In this document: piece after piece, positions 22,461-33,501 of the stretch
Layout: each line of letters begins with the position of its first letter
How positions within the stretch are numbered: the first letter of the stretch is position 1
Assembly: GCA_016800925.1 (NCBI GenBank)
Contig: JABCPU010000455.1
Span: 1-51,865 of the forward strand
DNA length: 51,865 nucleotides
Direction of reading: 5' to 3'
Source: Suillus spraguei
Lineage: Eukaryota > Basidiomycota > Agaricomycetes > Boletales > Suillaceae
Program-made: the position numbers and the translations under genes
Notes under the pieces: generated by a model
What the model saw: the letters and a program-made list of their open reading frames with translations, nothing else
What the model was told of the DNA's origin: nothing
The model's database searches: none

Positions 22461-24348
22461 TCAGCGATAAGTGAAAATTGTGCATTTCCCATCGAACGAC
22501 AGTGTAGCAGTACTAGCAGACCAGCAAATTTGCATTACGATAAGTAGTAGACAGAACCCTAAGCGGAAAAAAGGCGTTAATGCGAACTCAAATACCCACG
22601 GTGCCTGATCTAACATAATCCTCCTACAAAACCCAGCCGCAACCCCTTGGTCCTCGCATTGCACAAGCCATCCTACCTCCTTCTCTACCACCTCTACCAC
22701 TCCAAACAACGCATAATCAAAGATTTCCAACTCAGAGATAACTTCTGCGCTCCCGTTGTCTGTATCCGAACTCGACGAAGATGCGCGTAAGAAGGTAACC
22801 GCTTACCACACGTAGCGTCTCGATCATCTCCATTACGATCCAGCATTTGCGCTCCTCAGCGGGCAGAGCATCTAGGAGCGCAGGAATTTTTTCGCAGTAG
22901 ACGTTGTTCCCACCGCCTTCATGCTGGGGTAAGGAGCTTTAGACGTGTTCCGGACAGTACGTTTCCTTGCCCTTGTCCTGAAACCGGGAGGCGAGCAAGC
23001 CCAGCGGCGATATCCGCATCCTCCAAGTCGAGCGCCCACATACCCATCTAGGTGGCCTTGACGTCTGCTGCGTGCACTGTGAGATCAAGAGCGCGATTTT
23101 GCGCCTTCGTACTGAGGAAGCGCTCCAAAACACCGGAGCCCATGAGCGTTTCTTGGACTTTCTTCCCACCTGCAAGTTGGAGGGAAAAGAGGGGCACTTG
23201 ATTGCGCGGCCGCGCTCTAGGAGAAAACGCGTGTCGTAGTAAAAGGGTGATGGAAAGTCGGAGGGAGGACGCACGAAAGTGGATCGTGGAGATTTCGTAT
23301 GGTGAGGGATTGGTTGCGGAAGGGATTGCGATTGTTAGTGTGTGCGTGGAGTTGTCGAGGGATGCGAGGACGGCTAGGCTAGGGAGCGTTTGACTGACGA
23401 CGTGGATTTCATGTCTTGCCTGCTGCGTTAGTCTATGGATGGCAGGAAAGATGGGATTATGCTTTTTGAGCAATTCATACTCTGGTCACCGTTGGTCAAA
23501 AACGTTGCGTTCGTTGGGTTGTACGATGAACAGGATGCGCGTGCTGGATCGATGTGAGTTCACGAATGCATGCGAACTTGAACGAATTTGGAACTGACCC
23601 TCGAACGCCGTAGACTTCGTGAGCCTTTGCAAGACCTTCAACGAGATCAGAGGCGGCGTTGTTCTCCGCAAAATTATCTGCAGTAAGATGTGGAGATGCA
23701 GAAAAGTAGGAGGTAGACGCCAGTGGGGCCAATGACAGGCCATGATCCATTAATTGATACTGTGATGGCTCTGTACGATGCAGCGCTAAAGGATGATTCC
23801 TTCGCATTGCGGAAGTTAGCTCCCAACGTTGATCTCTGGTGGTAAAATTTCTATTTGTCCAATCACCGACATAAATTGACCAGATCTCATCTATCAATGG
23901 GCTGATCCACCGTCCAACGGTTAAGTACCAGTATTGTACCGCGGTAACTTGTAGGCTTTCCGGTGGACTTCATCCCACTCCTGTTCGTTGTTTGTGGGCG
24001 GGGTTGCACATTGGTGACGGGTGCGTATACCCTCTGCTGTTCCATTCCGTCAACTCGCTAAATGCCCCCTCGATATTCAGACGGTGTTTTCTCCATCGAG
24101 AGTCAAGATCAGGCGCCCTCGTCAACATTACGCTGGCCCGTCCACACTCCACTACGTGCCTCTAGAGAAATGAACGGGCACTTCGAGTTCGCGAGCCACT
24201 GAGCATACACCCAAATCAAAGTCTTCATCCAAGAGTTGGCCAAAGCTCGTAGCTGACGTAGCCATATTCTAGCATCCTCGTCACTTAAACAGGAACCTAA
24301 CTGTACTTCCTGTGCTTCATTTATACCAAGCGCATTATTATTCGCCAT
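22461..24348 (-). pseudogene. Minus-strand gene relic of unknown family
   Basis: A chain of minus-strand frames could be exons of one gene: one starting with ATG at 24348 (NNNALGINEAQEVQLGSC), one at 23897-23496 (QYQLMDHGLSLAPLASTSYF), one at 23473-23048 (IFPAIHRLTQQARHEIHVVS), and one near 22980-23045 (DADIAAGLARLP). No domain is recognised and I could not join them in one frame with confidence. The part 23350-23555 is duplicated at 26336-26535. Confidence 0.35.
23350..23555 (+). repeat. Direct repeat, copy 1
   Basis: About 190 bp nearly identical to 26336-26535 in the same orientation, including GACGACGTGGATTTCATGTC and GAGCAATTCATACTCTGGTC. The pair brackets the F-box gene. Confidence 0.85.
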
Positions 24349-25087
24349 GGTAGTGTGGAATCTAGATTGATGTGACTAACATACCAAGAAGGACCGTGGA
24401 GAGATCATCTCCCGCAAGCAGCAGACTGTTAGGTAAATTTCGATATCATGCACGCTAATATGGCCCCGTTTCTAGCTAATACGTTTTGCAAGTGCATTGG
24501 ACAAGCGCACCTTTTTAAGTGCGAATGGTCAGACTTTGTTGTTCACGACGGAGACTATGAATTCGTCGTCTTGATCAAGCGCAGTAAGTATGGGTATTTG
24601 AATCAAGGCGGACGCTAACCTAATGGACAGGTCAGCGCGAGGATGCTGAACGAGAGTGCGATTTTGATTTTACGAAAGCATGGTATAGTGTGGATCTTTG
24701 AATCAAAGCAGACAATTGAGTCAATGGACGGCACAGCGTGGGGACGCAATTTTATGAAAGAGAGTGCGAGACAAGGAGACGAAGGGACAAAGGAACGACG
24801 ATTATCATGATTACTAGCAACTACTAACTACCCCAAAACAAGGTGGCGTCGTCGAGGCAGGCGCTCAAGAACGCGCACGGGATGAGGTCGCCGGCCACCT
24901 GGCCTGACTCCGCGTCAAGGCATAAATTCCGCCAGCTAAGCAGATAATTTTCCAACTTTGCCTTGCTTAGGACGCCTCGCAAAATAAAACAATTCCAGCA
25001 TTCACAATTTCACATGCCATAGTATGTCTTGAAGCGTCCTGATACATTGAACATGAATTTATTGAGGATTAAGTTGCAAGATTCCAG
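24349..25087. other. Spacer upstream of F-box gene
   Basis: Contains an unassigned plus-strand coding-like stretch near 24480-24580 (KCIGQAHLFKCEWSDFVVHD) and a diverged local repeat, TTTGAATCAA.GC.GAC, near 24597 and 24699. A first exon of the F-box gene probably lies between 24950 and 25060. Confidence 0.35.
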
Positions 25088-26124
25088 GCCTCGGGAATGC
25101 ACACTTGCCCACCGAAGTCCTGTCTAAAATTTTTCACCTATGCCTCCCAGAATTTCCGGAATTTACTGGAGACTATGACTTAATGGTGCCTTCAGCATCA
25201 GATGCTCCAATGCTGCTAACTGGAGTGTGCCGGAGATGGAGAGAGGTTTCCAGAGGCACGCCTAGTTTGTGGTGCAAGCTATCCTTGAGAGTCGACCCAG
25301 AAGAGGAGTGGGAGCAGCGAGCCCTGGGCTATGACTCATGGCTCAAACTATCAAGAGGATATCCACTCTCATTGGCCCTAGAATGCTATGATGATGAATG
25401 GACCCATCTACAAAGTCTTCTTCAGCCTTACGTTGATCAAATATCATCTCTCTACATCAACATTGGCTACCTCGCTTGCAAACCAGAGCTTCTGTTAACA
25501 GGGCTCTCAGCACTCCAGGAGCTAACTATGTGCACCAGTGGCGGGGTAGATCTGGCACAGCTCATTCGACAACTTCCATCCTCTCTGCGCAGCCTCCACG
25601 TGATAAGATTCCATCAAGATGCACTTTTATTTGACCATGCCCTGGTATCCTCATGCAATCCTATATGGTCTCACTTGACAAATGTTACAATCGACACTCA
25701 TCAATCAAATGCCGTTTTCCACTTGCTTCAGCTAGCTCCCAGTCTCTCCTCATTAGCAATCTGCATATCCTTCCCCAAGAAAGAGGTCTTGGAGCCATTC
25801 ACTCATACTAAGCTTCAATGCTTACGCATCAAAGGACGTGCACCCCAGACCTGGTTATCCGATCTTCTCAATGCTCTCTCACTTCCTAATTTACTCACAC
25901 TTGAAGTCTATGACTTCCCGGCCTGGCCCCACCAAGAATTGAAGGCGTTCTTGGCCCAGTCAGGGCGTCATTTGGAGACTTTGTTGTTGGGGTCTGGAGT
26001 AAGGATAACAAACGAGCTGCAAGCAGAATATACTGCCCTTATTCCTTCTCTTAAAATAGTTGCTGATCCCAGTTGGGAGGGCGTCTTTGGACCATTTGAC
26101 CAGTATATTACTCATTTAGATTGA
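25088..26124 (+). CDS. F-box protein with leucine-rich C-terminal part
   Basis: One long exon after a consensus acceptor (TTCCAG, ending at 25087) reads LGNAHLPTEVLSKIFHLCLP, then LTGVCRRWREVSRGTPSLW. This is the classical F-box of mushroom-forming fungi. About 270 leucine-rich residues follow, with irregular LRR-like spacing (LSALQELTMC, LRSLHVIRFH, LPNLLTLEVY). There is no usable in-frame ATG at the start of the exon; the first in-frame codon of the F-box segment is TTG. A short upstream exon supplying the start, with a phase-1 intron, is therefore likely. F-box proteins bind Skp1 and pick substrates for SCF ubiquitin ligases. Such genes are greatly expanded in these fungi. The frame is intact to the stop at 26122-26124. 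Confidence 0.85.
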
Positions 26125-26594
26125 TACCCTCCATGACTAGCTAAGGTGGAAGAGCATGCGTCATTAATAAAAATGCTAAAGCGCAAGTACTAGAAATGTG
26201 TTAAGGGCAACTTCATCTTAAAAAGCCTGGGGAGGTAGCGTCAGTATGACGCTGAACGGCAGTACTCACTACAGTAATGCACAATCCACCCCAATGGCGC
26301 CGAACAGATCAAATGACAATGTTCATATGCGTGGAGTGGTCGAGGGATGCGGGGACGGCTAGGTCGGGGAGTGTTTGACTGACGACGTGGATTTCATGTC
26401 TTGCCTGCTGCGTTAGTCTATGGATGGCGGGAAAGACGGGATTATACTTTTTGAGCAATTCATACTCTGGTCACCGTTGGTCAGTTGCGTCCGTTAAGTT
26501 GTACGATGAACAGGATGCGCAGGTTGGATGGATATGACTGCATAGACGCTGGCTGAGTTGCGCGAAAAAAAAAGTGCGTAGCCTGCTTGTAACG
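26125..26594. other. Spacer with direct-repeat copy 2
   Basis: Holds the second copy of the 23350-23555 repeat (26336-26535). Otherwise no coding signal. Confidence 0.5.
26336..26535 (+). repeat. Direct repeat, copy 2
   Basis: Second copy of 23350-23555. The match ends close to GTACGATGAACAGGATGCGC. Confidence 0.85.
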
Positions 26595-26639
26595 CTAGCG
26601 TTGAGTCAAATAAGTCCTAAAAATAACTTGATCAGAAGC

Positions 26640-27060
26640 TAAGTGAGTACCTCCAGTACAGTGACAACAGTCCATTCTTCGTCTTCCAATCGATATTTGC
26701 AGAAATTGGGCAGCTTCTTGTCGCCAGTAATCTTCTTGATGGGCTTCCGGCACTTGACTGCAAAATGCAACATGTCCTACGAGGAGTTCCACCGTGTGAC
26801 GACATCTCGTGGGGATAAGGTTTGCTATACCTAGATCAGCCTCGTCATCCTGTTCGGCAGCAGGAGGTGCATCATTTTCATCAACATCGACATCAATTAT
26901 TTCCAGAGCAGGGGAGTGCAACTCGGAGGGGGTTGCTTTGACCTGTGGAATGATAAGTTTAACGCGTTTTGCAGCACTGTCCGCTATGGACTGCAGATGA
27001 CGATACATCTGAACGCGTTGAGGTAGACTCAGCAAGCGAGGCCGTGTCATTGGCAGTAGA
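26640..27060 (-). pseudogene. Possible hAT-type transposase fragment
   Basis: On the minus strand a frame reads MLHFAVKCRKPIKKITGDKK, then LPNFCKYRLEDEEWTVVTVL. This resembles the middle part of fungal hAT transposases (the segment after TRWNSTYDML). The preceding frame contains NLIPTRCRHTVELL, which may be the degraded TRWN block in another frame, and an acidic stretch EIIDVDVDENDAPPAAEQDD further upstream. The fragment is short and frameshifted. I would not rely on the call without a protein search. Confidence 0.35.
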
Positions 27061-27692
27061 CTGATTAACCATAGTGATGGAATAAATGGAGTATTGAGAA
27101 ATGTAGAGTCTGCGTACCTCGCTTTATACTGTTGAATCACCGAGTTGTAATCAGTAATAGTAATGTGTCTCCGAGACGGAAGAATATAAATATTGAAGCA
27201 GCCAGAAATAGGATTGAGGCAGCAGGTCACTGCTGTTGCAGGCAACGTCGCCGCAACGACCCTCCGAAAAATAAGGATCGTAGTGAGCGGCGAATCCTTG
27301 TTATGTCCATTGCATGTCCAACGTATAACACCGTGGAGAAAATTCGGAGATAGCATGGCTACCCGTGAACATATCCTTATACCGCGCAAACGGGTCAAGA
27401 AATTCAACACGGATCCATCGGCGCGCGTCCTCCTGTTCTCCAACGTTGGTGCCGTGTGGGACTTAACCTTACAGTTGCCAGTGTGGTCATTCTCTTTGTA
27501 CGTTGCCCCCCCCCCCGCGTTGCAGGGGGAATATTGTCTCACATGCACTTAGGATCAGTGTTGGTCTCGTACGTTTTGGACGTGCGCAGCGACTAGGGCA
27601 GCAGGAGGCTGTCTTGGTCTACAACAGTCACACATAAGCCTTCAGCATTATCCAACCGAAATATAAGACATGTGATTTCCAAATGAGAGAAA

Positions 27693-29510
27693 TTATTTCC
27701 GAATCAGCCCGGTACCAAGACTGGCGATCACCAGTGGAATAACTAGGCCCGCTCCCACTAGGAAGGTCAAACCACATCCGAGCCTCGCAGATAAGGGCAG
27801 TCCAAAGTCAGGTGTGTAGACACCTGCAAGAAAACCAAATGTAGAAAATCCCAAACTGTGATGTTTGTGAGTACTAGCGACGATAGAGATCGGGACAACG
27901 ATTTGGTTACCTCATCAGATATAAAACACTAGGTATACTTGTAAGGATCACAAGACTTGCCATCCTTCCTTGCAGGTAATACGCCTATCGAATCAATAAT
28001 GTCAGGCTAAGGTTAAAGGAATAATATATAATCGAACCGCAAAGTCGAGGGACCTCAATCTCTGGCCAAATTGTTGCGCCACAGCGCATCCGATGATACA
28101 GTACACGCTCAGAAGAAAGGAAATAGTGCACAACGTCTTTGTTGCGAGTGGTAAGCCTAAGCCTGGGATAGCAAGGATGCTGGCATTTACTGCCATAATG
28201 ACGCTTGCCTGTCAGAGAAGATGAAAGCATTCTCATCTGGAACCATGACAGAGGGCTTACCACAGTAGTTTGAGACTTAGCCTGCGCGCTGAAATCGTCC
28301 GTGAATCCCCTTACGTCCACCCCATTTACGAGACCATCAACATAGATATTCCTAAGGCGTCTGAACACCATTATCGGAACACAAAGCATAGCGACCGCAA
28401 GGCCCGTCATAAAGGGAGAATCCTCCAGATCTCTGCGCCTCTCGCCCACGGAATGAGTTCGAATCAAGCGAGCCTCAGGTTGACCATAGTGGTTGAGGTA
28501 TTCATGATGGCCTGTTGTGACTCGTCAATCGACGACGTCCAGTATGGGAAAGTGGTAACGCACGGATCACATGCAATAATTTGCCTGTTAGTAAGTGAGA
28601 GAATATAAGCGTTCGACTGTCTATTTTGCGAAGGCCCGCGCACCGCATATTACAACGCCTGGCTCCTCCGCCATCCCATTAGGTCCTACAAGCGCCTCTG
28701 TCCTTTGATCATCAATCTAAACGTGTAGGCCGAGATGCCATTACGTACCGGCAGTGGCAAGCTCTGTGGCCATTTCTTTCATTTGATCCAGAGTCCAAAA
28801 TAAGCTAGCGGCAGTAGATTGCTCCATGGCCAGTGCTTCTGTTAGTTACTTAAGTCGTTCTGATCGAGCGCTGCAAAGTCAAAGAACTCGCCTACGCGGT
28901 ACCAGTTCAACTTCACCCGTAAGCTTCTTACTTCCGAGACATGCACTTCCGCCCCGCGCGGAAAATATTCAACGTGTTTCCTAGTGCGCAGTGAGAAACA
29001 TGAAAGTCAATTCGTTCCGATTACTCACCAGTATTGAGCTTCGAGTTCGAGCCCTGCAAAATCAAGTTTAAGAACCAAAGCAGAAAAAATTCAGCGTACT
29101 TTTATGGTTCCATTGCCACGCTGCTGTGCATTCTTGGAACAAAATATAACCGTCCATTGGTTCAACCCAAGCGATGATTTGACTTTCTGGGACCACATAA
29201 TAATATGGGTAGATCTCCTCCCCTCTCGCTAACATCGGCTCAACGACTAGGAGCCATTGCTTTCCATCTATCTTTGATCTTGACGCGTCGATCCAGGACT
29301 CAAGCTTCTGGAGCTGAGCCTCCGAACAAGCGCCTAGGTTCATCTCGGTGTATGTTCTCTGCGTTAAGTGAGTATGTAACACACCAAAATTTCAGCGAGC
29401 ATCTACCATTTTCTCATTGTAGTAATAAATTGCTCCCGATGGGTGAATAGATTCTCTCCAATCCCCTTTCTCTCCACGCCTGTTGATACTACCGTTAGAT
29501 CGCTACTGAC
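27693..29510 (-). CDS. WW-domain membrane protein, multi-exon, maybe decayed
   Basis: Minus-strand exons read, in order: GDWRESIHPSGAIYYYNEKM (WW-like), TYTEMNLGACSEAQLQKLES, WLLVVEPMLARGEEIYPYYY, LELEAQYW joined to KHVEYFPRGAEVHVSEVRSL, MEQSTAASLFWTLDQMKEMA, YLNHYGQPEARLIRTHSVGE, VDVRGFTDDFSAQAKSQTT, then transmembrane parts MAVNASILAIPGLGLPLATK, AYYLQGRMASLVILTSIPSV and LTFLVGAGLVIPLVIASLG, ending IRK-stop at 27693. This matches a mushroom-specific family of WW-plus-membrane proteins of unknown role. Most introns have good borders. One stretch (about 28560-28720) has stops that I could not splice around, so the gene may be damaged. The first exon is not located. Confidence 0.6.
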
Positions 29511-29944
29511 AGGGACTACTACGATAACAAACCTGGTAGGGTCAATTTGCATCGCCTGCACATTATAATCCTGACGTGGAGATACTCTATATGAATCAGG
29601 TTAGTGGCACTCAGTGTCTAATGTGTGCAGCTCACGGCAGGGGCATTTCGGTGTACCGCCGAAGTTGTGTTGGCCAGATAGGAACACTGCGGCTGAGCAG
29701 CTCCGTTCGTTGGTCCATCCCCCGACTGGAGGTCTGGCATGACAATCAGAGTATGTAGTTTCGGAAAGAACAACCGAACGTACGGCCATGTTGGACTTTC
29801 TAAGCGTCGTTCACACGATGGAGTATGTGACACATTGATATTTATACACATAGGTACATTAATGACACGATGCTGTGAGAGTGATTCCCGGGAGAAGGGC
29901 CGAGACCTTGGAGGACGGAGAGCATTGATGTCTGTAGCGTAGGG
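29511..29944. other. Upstream region of WW gene, no clear exon
   Basis: Short frames on both strands. The missing N-terminal exon of the WW-protein gene may lie here but cannot be assigned. Confidence 0.35.
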
Positions 29945-30347
29945 GGCAGAAATATTTTGGAACGAGTTCTGCCAAAAAAACGGCAGAACGGTATTAGGCA
30001 GAATGGCAAAAATCAGCAGAATTATTTTGTGCGTCGAGTAGTACTAGAAAACGAGCCTTTGTTAAGCCTTTGAGGCCCTTCCTGGGAGCCATATATGGCT
30101 AGAGCACCTTTTTAGTCGTTATTGCGCCTCCGTAAAGCGATATACGAAAGATTATTATCGATTGAAACTTTCAGTTCTACATTTCTCGTGAGTTTAGAAT
30201 GGCGAAATAAAATAATAACAGTGAAGGGCATCTCCGCCAATCCATGAGTGCACTACTGAAGTCGTAAGCGTTCGTAAGTGTCTGTAACGCGCGTAAGTTA
30301 AGCGTTCATTTCAGTGGTTTTGCAAATGTGCAAAAATATTATCTGCC
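29945..30347. mobile_element. Short element with GGCAGA...TCTGCC ends
   Basis: Starts GGCAGAAATATTTT and ends AAAATATTATCTGCC, an inverted repeat of about 15 bp. Extra GGCAGAA copies occur just inside the left end and just outside the right end. The interior (30056-30330) shares a block with 8895-9038. There is no transposase, so it would be non-autonomous. Some confidence is lost because the outer repeats are short and imperfect. Confidence 0.5.
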
Positions 30348-31479
30348 GGCAGTTGCCACCTGGCAATTGCCATCGGCAGAATGGCTGCCCACAACACTAG
30401 ATGTCTGTTCGGAGCAACATCTGACTTAATTTCTCTTGTCTCTCTCACCTGCGCTCACGGCCCCCTCCCATCTTTTCTTAATACTCATTCCGTTCACCAA
30501 CCCATTCCATCTTCGATTCTCGTTGTGTTCCTTCGTCGCACTATCATGCTTGGTGGCTTGGAAGGCAAATGTCACTCCATCGCCTTTGTATTTATCTATT
30601 TTGTATTTCACTCTATCTTCAGTTATCGGCACAAAATATTCGCATTCACTCCAGGCGCATTCCCGCCGGTATTTACATATCTATCAATGTTGACTTGAGG
30701 AGAAATCAGCTATTGGAGTCCTATGGTAAAATCGCAGTAAAACGCTCTACAAGAGCGTTCATGTCTCGCAAAGCGTTTTGGGGTCCCTCGGAGAGTATTT
30801 GCTTCTATCATCAAGCTACGACTTTTTCGGTAACTTATGTACGCTCAGATCCACTTGCAAATTTTCTCCTTATCGATACACTCCATGCAGTTCACCATCT
30901 ACTATTGTGAACGGCGCTGGGCGCATGTGAAAGCGCAGTCCAGCATTCATGCATCAACCAGTCTTAGAGACTATCAACCGAATGCCCACCACACGAAAAT
31001 GAGGAGCCTTTAGAACTAGTAATAGCTCGCTAGAGCATCAATGGGGTATGAAGATTGCAACGTGCGTGAATGATTGCAACCCAGCATTAGCGAAAGCAAG
31101 TAGAGTAGAATATAGCGCATTCGAATCCCCTAATTGCAAAATAATATACGATAAAATACGATAAAAATCGCAGAGGTCCGATCGTGGCGTTTCCCAAGGG
31201 AGTGGGCTGAGGAAGAGTAGGCTGGAAGTGCAGCGAGGTTTCAATTTCAAAATACAGCACGGTCAGAATGGCCAGGTTTAGATACAGAGCGCGCCCTTGA
31301 CTAGCTTAACATTTCCAAACTTCCCCCTGTCGAGAGTCTGCTTTTGAGGGATCGCAAATGAGCTGTGTCTAAATGCTGATAAGTTTATCCGTTGATCAAG
31401 CCATCAGCTTGCACAAATAAAATCTCGAGTTCAGTATCGAGGGTCTCTGTAGCCTTGAACAGCGTGAGTCTTATATCTA
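30348..31479. other. No recognisable gene
   Basis: Overlapping short frames at 30381-30910 show no family. A 35-bp stretch near 30410-30446 resembles 35966-36001 (CATCTGACT.AATTTCTC). Confidence 0.45.
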
Positions 31480-32040
31480 GAGCATGTGTGAAATTGCACG
31501 CACCTCGAAGCTGAGATTGATTTCACTATGTAGGAGTGGGGCTAGGACGTTTTCCGCGTATAAGTAGGAGAATCGGAGCGACGTTCAAGCCTGCGACTTG
31601 CATGAGCGATAAGAGGCGAGCAGACGTGATTCTGCTTACCAGCGATGCTAGTTGTCAAGGTCACGCCTTCGAGCGTCGGCTGGAGTGCTGTAATGGGGTA
31701 CTCGCAGAATTTCCTTGAATAGTAACCGCAACGTTATCACCGGTTTGCATGAAGCCGGTGAGGAAGGCCTACATGGCAGATATCAACAACAAGGTTAGAA
31801 TAAAGTCTATGACTCCGACCCTCAGCTACGGCATCATTCAGGTTCGTAGTAGAACTCTCCTGGAATTGTATTTTCTCCTGGAACCAAGTTAAAGCGCTAA
31901 ACAAGAAGTTCAGCAAAGGCCATACCCATGTCAATTATTCACGCTTACTGAATCCTGCTCCGCCGATCATGACGTCTTCAGGCAGGACTATGTCGACCGC
32001 ATCGGGCTGGGCGTTAGACGGGTTGTTGTGAGGGGCGAGA
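31480..32040 (-). pseudogene. Second DUF3712-type relic
   Basis: On the minus strand PEDVMIGGAGF (about 31955-31990) is followed, after an intron-like segment, by NLVPGENTIPGEFYYEP (about 31836-31890) and later a GDNVAVTIQGNSASTPLQ-like stretch. These are DUF3712 motifs. About 90 bases around the first motif, including its 3' intron, match 15435-15525 on the plus strand closely, so this is a paralogue of that relic. Frames are interrupted. Confidence 0.6.
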
Positions 32041-32256
32041 TGATATATTGATTTCTACCAGAAATCGGGATGTTTGTTGTCGTTGCCTGGCCATCAAAGC
32101 AATTTATGCCTATTGCGCAGTTATAAGTATGAACGTAAGCCGATTCGTGCTTTTTTGTCCGTGGACGAAGGTATGACCAGTCGATAATCACTCGAAGTAG
32201 ATGTGTACTCATTTCCAAGAACCAATAGATACTCAGTGCTCCCGGCCCTTAGCTTA

Positions 32257-32788
32257 TCAGGAATCCTCTGATTCAGATTCTACATCACAGACGAGGTAAG
32301 TTTCTTTGTGAGTGCAGTGATGGTCTGAGTTACTCACCCTCCTCATCTCCCAACTGGCTATGCTCATCATCCAAGCCGTGACTGGCCCCAGATTCTTTCA
32401 GGTTCTGGAAGAAGTCTTCATCCTCGACATTGTATTCCCCAACTGGATCTGGGACCTCCGAGTCTCCAACTGGCTGAGCTAAGCCAAGTAACAACGCGGC
32501 GGCTGTGTTCTTATCAAAGTCAATGGACTTCGATGCCGCTACAGCTGCTCCGACCTCTGGTGCAGAGCTGGATCCACCTGGTACTGTGGCTGCTGATGAA
32601 GTGCCAGGCTTTTTTAGTGGAATGGGCCGTGGCCGTGGTTTAGTCTTTGAGACGACTTCCTGACTTGAAGGATCTTCCACCTGCGTACCACTGGGGAGCT
32701 GTGATTGCTTTTTCGAAGGACGGCCGCGTTTACGAGGCTCCTTGACCTTGCGCACTTGGGTAGGAGCCTTTGTCATCCTGCGAGACAA
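32257..32788 (-). CDS. Intact basic AT-hook-like transposon ORF (157 aa)
   Basis: Two exons (32788-32338, 32279-32257) join in frame to 157 residues. The N-terminus is basic and Lys/Arg-rich, with an AT-hook-like RKRGRPSKK at about residues 19-27, then Ser/Thr/Pro-rich sequence with PRPRPIPLKKP. The C-terminus is acidic (VEDEDFFQNLKESG, then EEESESEDS at the end). It lies about 410 bp inside a terminal repeat like those of the mariner-like element at 3786-5287, whose left arm carries a broken copy. A DNA-binding accessory role in transposition is inferred only from composition and position. The intact frame contrasts with the broken copy. Confidence 0.65.
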
Positions 32789-33201
32789 TGTAGCAGACCG
32801 GGAAAAGTGAGATGTGTGTGAATTTGGTTTTTATACTAGTAGACACGAGGCAAGTGTCCACTTCACTAGATCGTTCCATTCGTTCTGCAGTCGTCTGCGC
32901 CTCATTGTTCTTATCAAGTTTGTATCTTACCGCTTGTCATTATCTTGCTTCGTTACTGAAATAAAGATCAATCTTTGTAGACTGTCGGCTCTGAGAGCAG
33001 GTGACCGCCAACTTCACTGAATCGCTTAGTTTTTTCGCTAGTCGTCTGCGTTCGATTTTTCTGATCAGTTTTGTCGCTTGGACTATGTCAATAGCTTGCT
33101 TCGTTGTTGAGATAAAAATCGATCTTTGTAGGACTACTTTTCGAAAACAAATGCACGTTTTTTTTGAAAAATACCGCCGGCCTCTCTTATTATGCAAACT
33201 G
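32789..33201 (-). mobile_element. Terminal part of third mariner-like arm
   Basis: The minus strand reads CAGTTTGCATAATAAGAGAG inward from 33201, then the same 230-bp terminal repeat and sub-terminal repeat seen at 3786-4135, then the basic ORF. No matching opposite arm was found on the left side of this copy, so it is a solo or truncated arm. Confidence 0.75.
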
Positions 33202-33236
33202 AACGTCTATAAGTTTTGAATAAAGTAACAATAGCT

Positions 33237-33440
33237 TAAGAAAGTAAATTATGTAATACTTTGTCCTGCCCTAACATCTTCATCCAGCCGCTGAGCCCTC
33301 GACGGCCGACGAAGAATTGCTTGCACGCTCTTCTTTTCAATATCGTTTAGGATTTTGACATCAATGATGTATATCCAGGCAGTCACTACATTTTGGTCTC
33401 TACCATGATATGATCTTATAGCTGACACAATCTTTCCATT
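33237..33440 (-). pseudogene. 3' gene fragment, family unknown
   Basis: An open frame without ATG reads TCKSNGKIVSAIRSYHGRDQ, later WIYIIDVKILNDIEKKSVQ, then AILRRPSRAQRLDEDVRAG and a stop. It looks like the final exon of a gene whose upstream part is gone. It abuts the mariner-like arm that ends at 33201. Confidence 0.3.
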
Positions 33441-33501
33441 AGACTTGCAAGTCCTTGCGTTTATTCACCCCTCACCAGACGCGTATATCGTCAGTTAGCC
33501 C

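Noticed and set aside
27507..27536. Poly-C tract and nearby G-run as a regulatory G-quadruplex
   Set aside because: One simple run plus a short G5 run is not enough; it may also be a sequencing artefact.
30410..30446. Similarity to 35966-36001 as a duplicated gene end
   Set aside because: Only about 35 bases match and no further homology extends either way; could be chance or a very short insertion trace.
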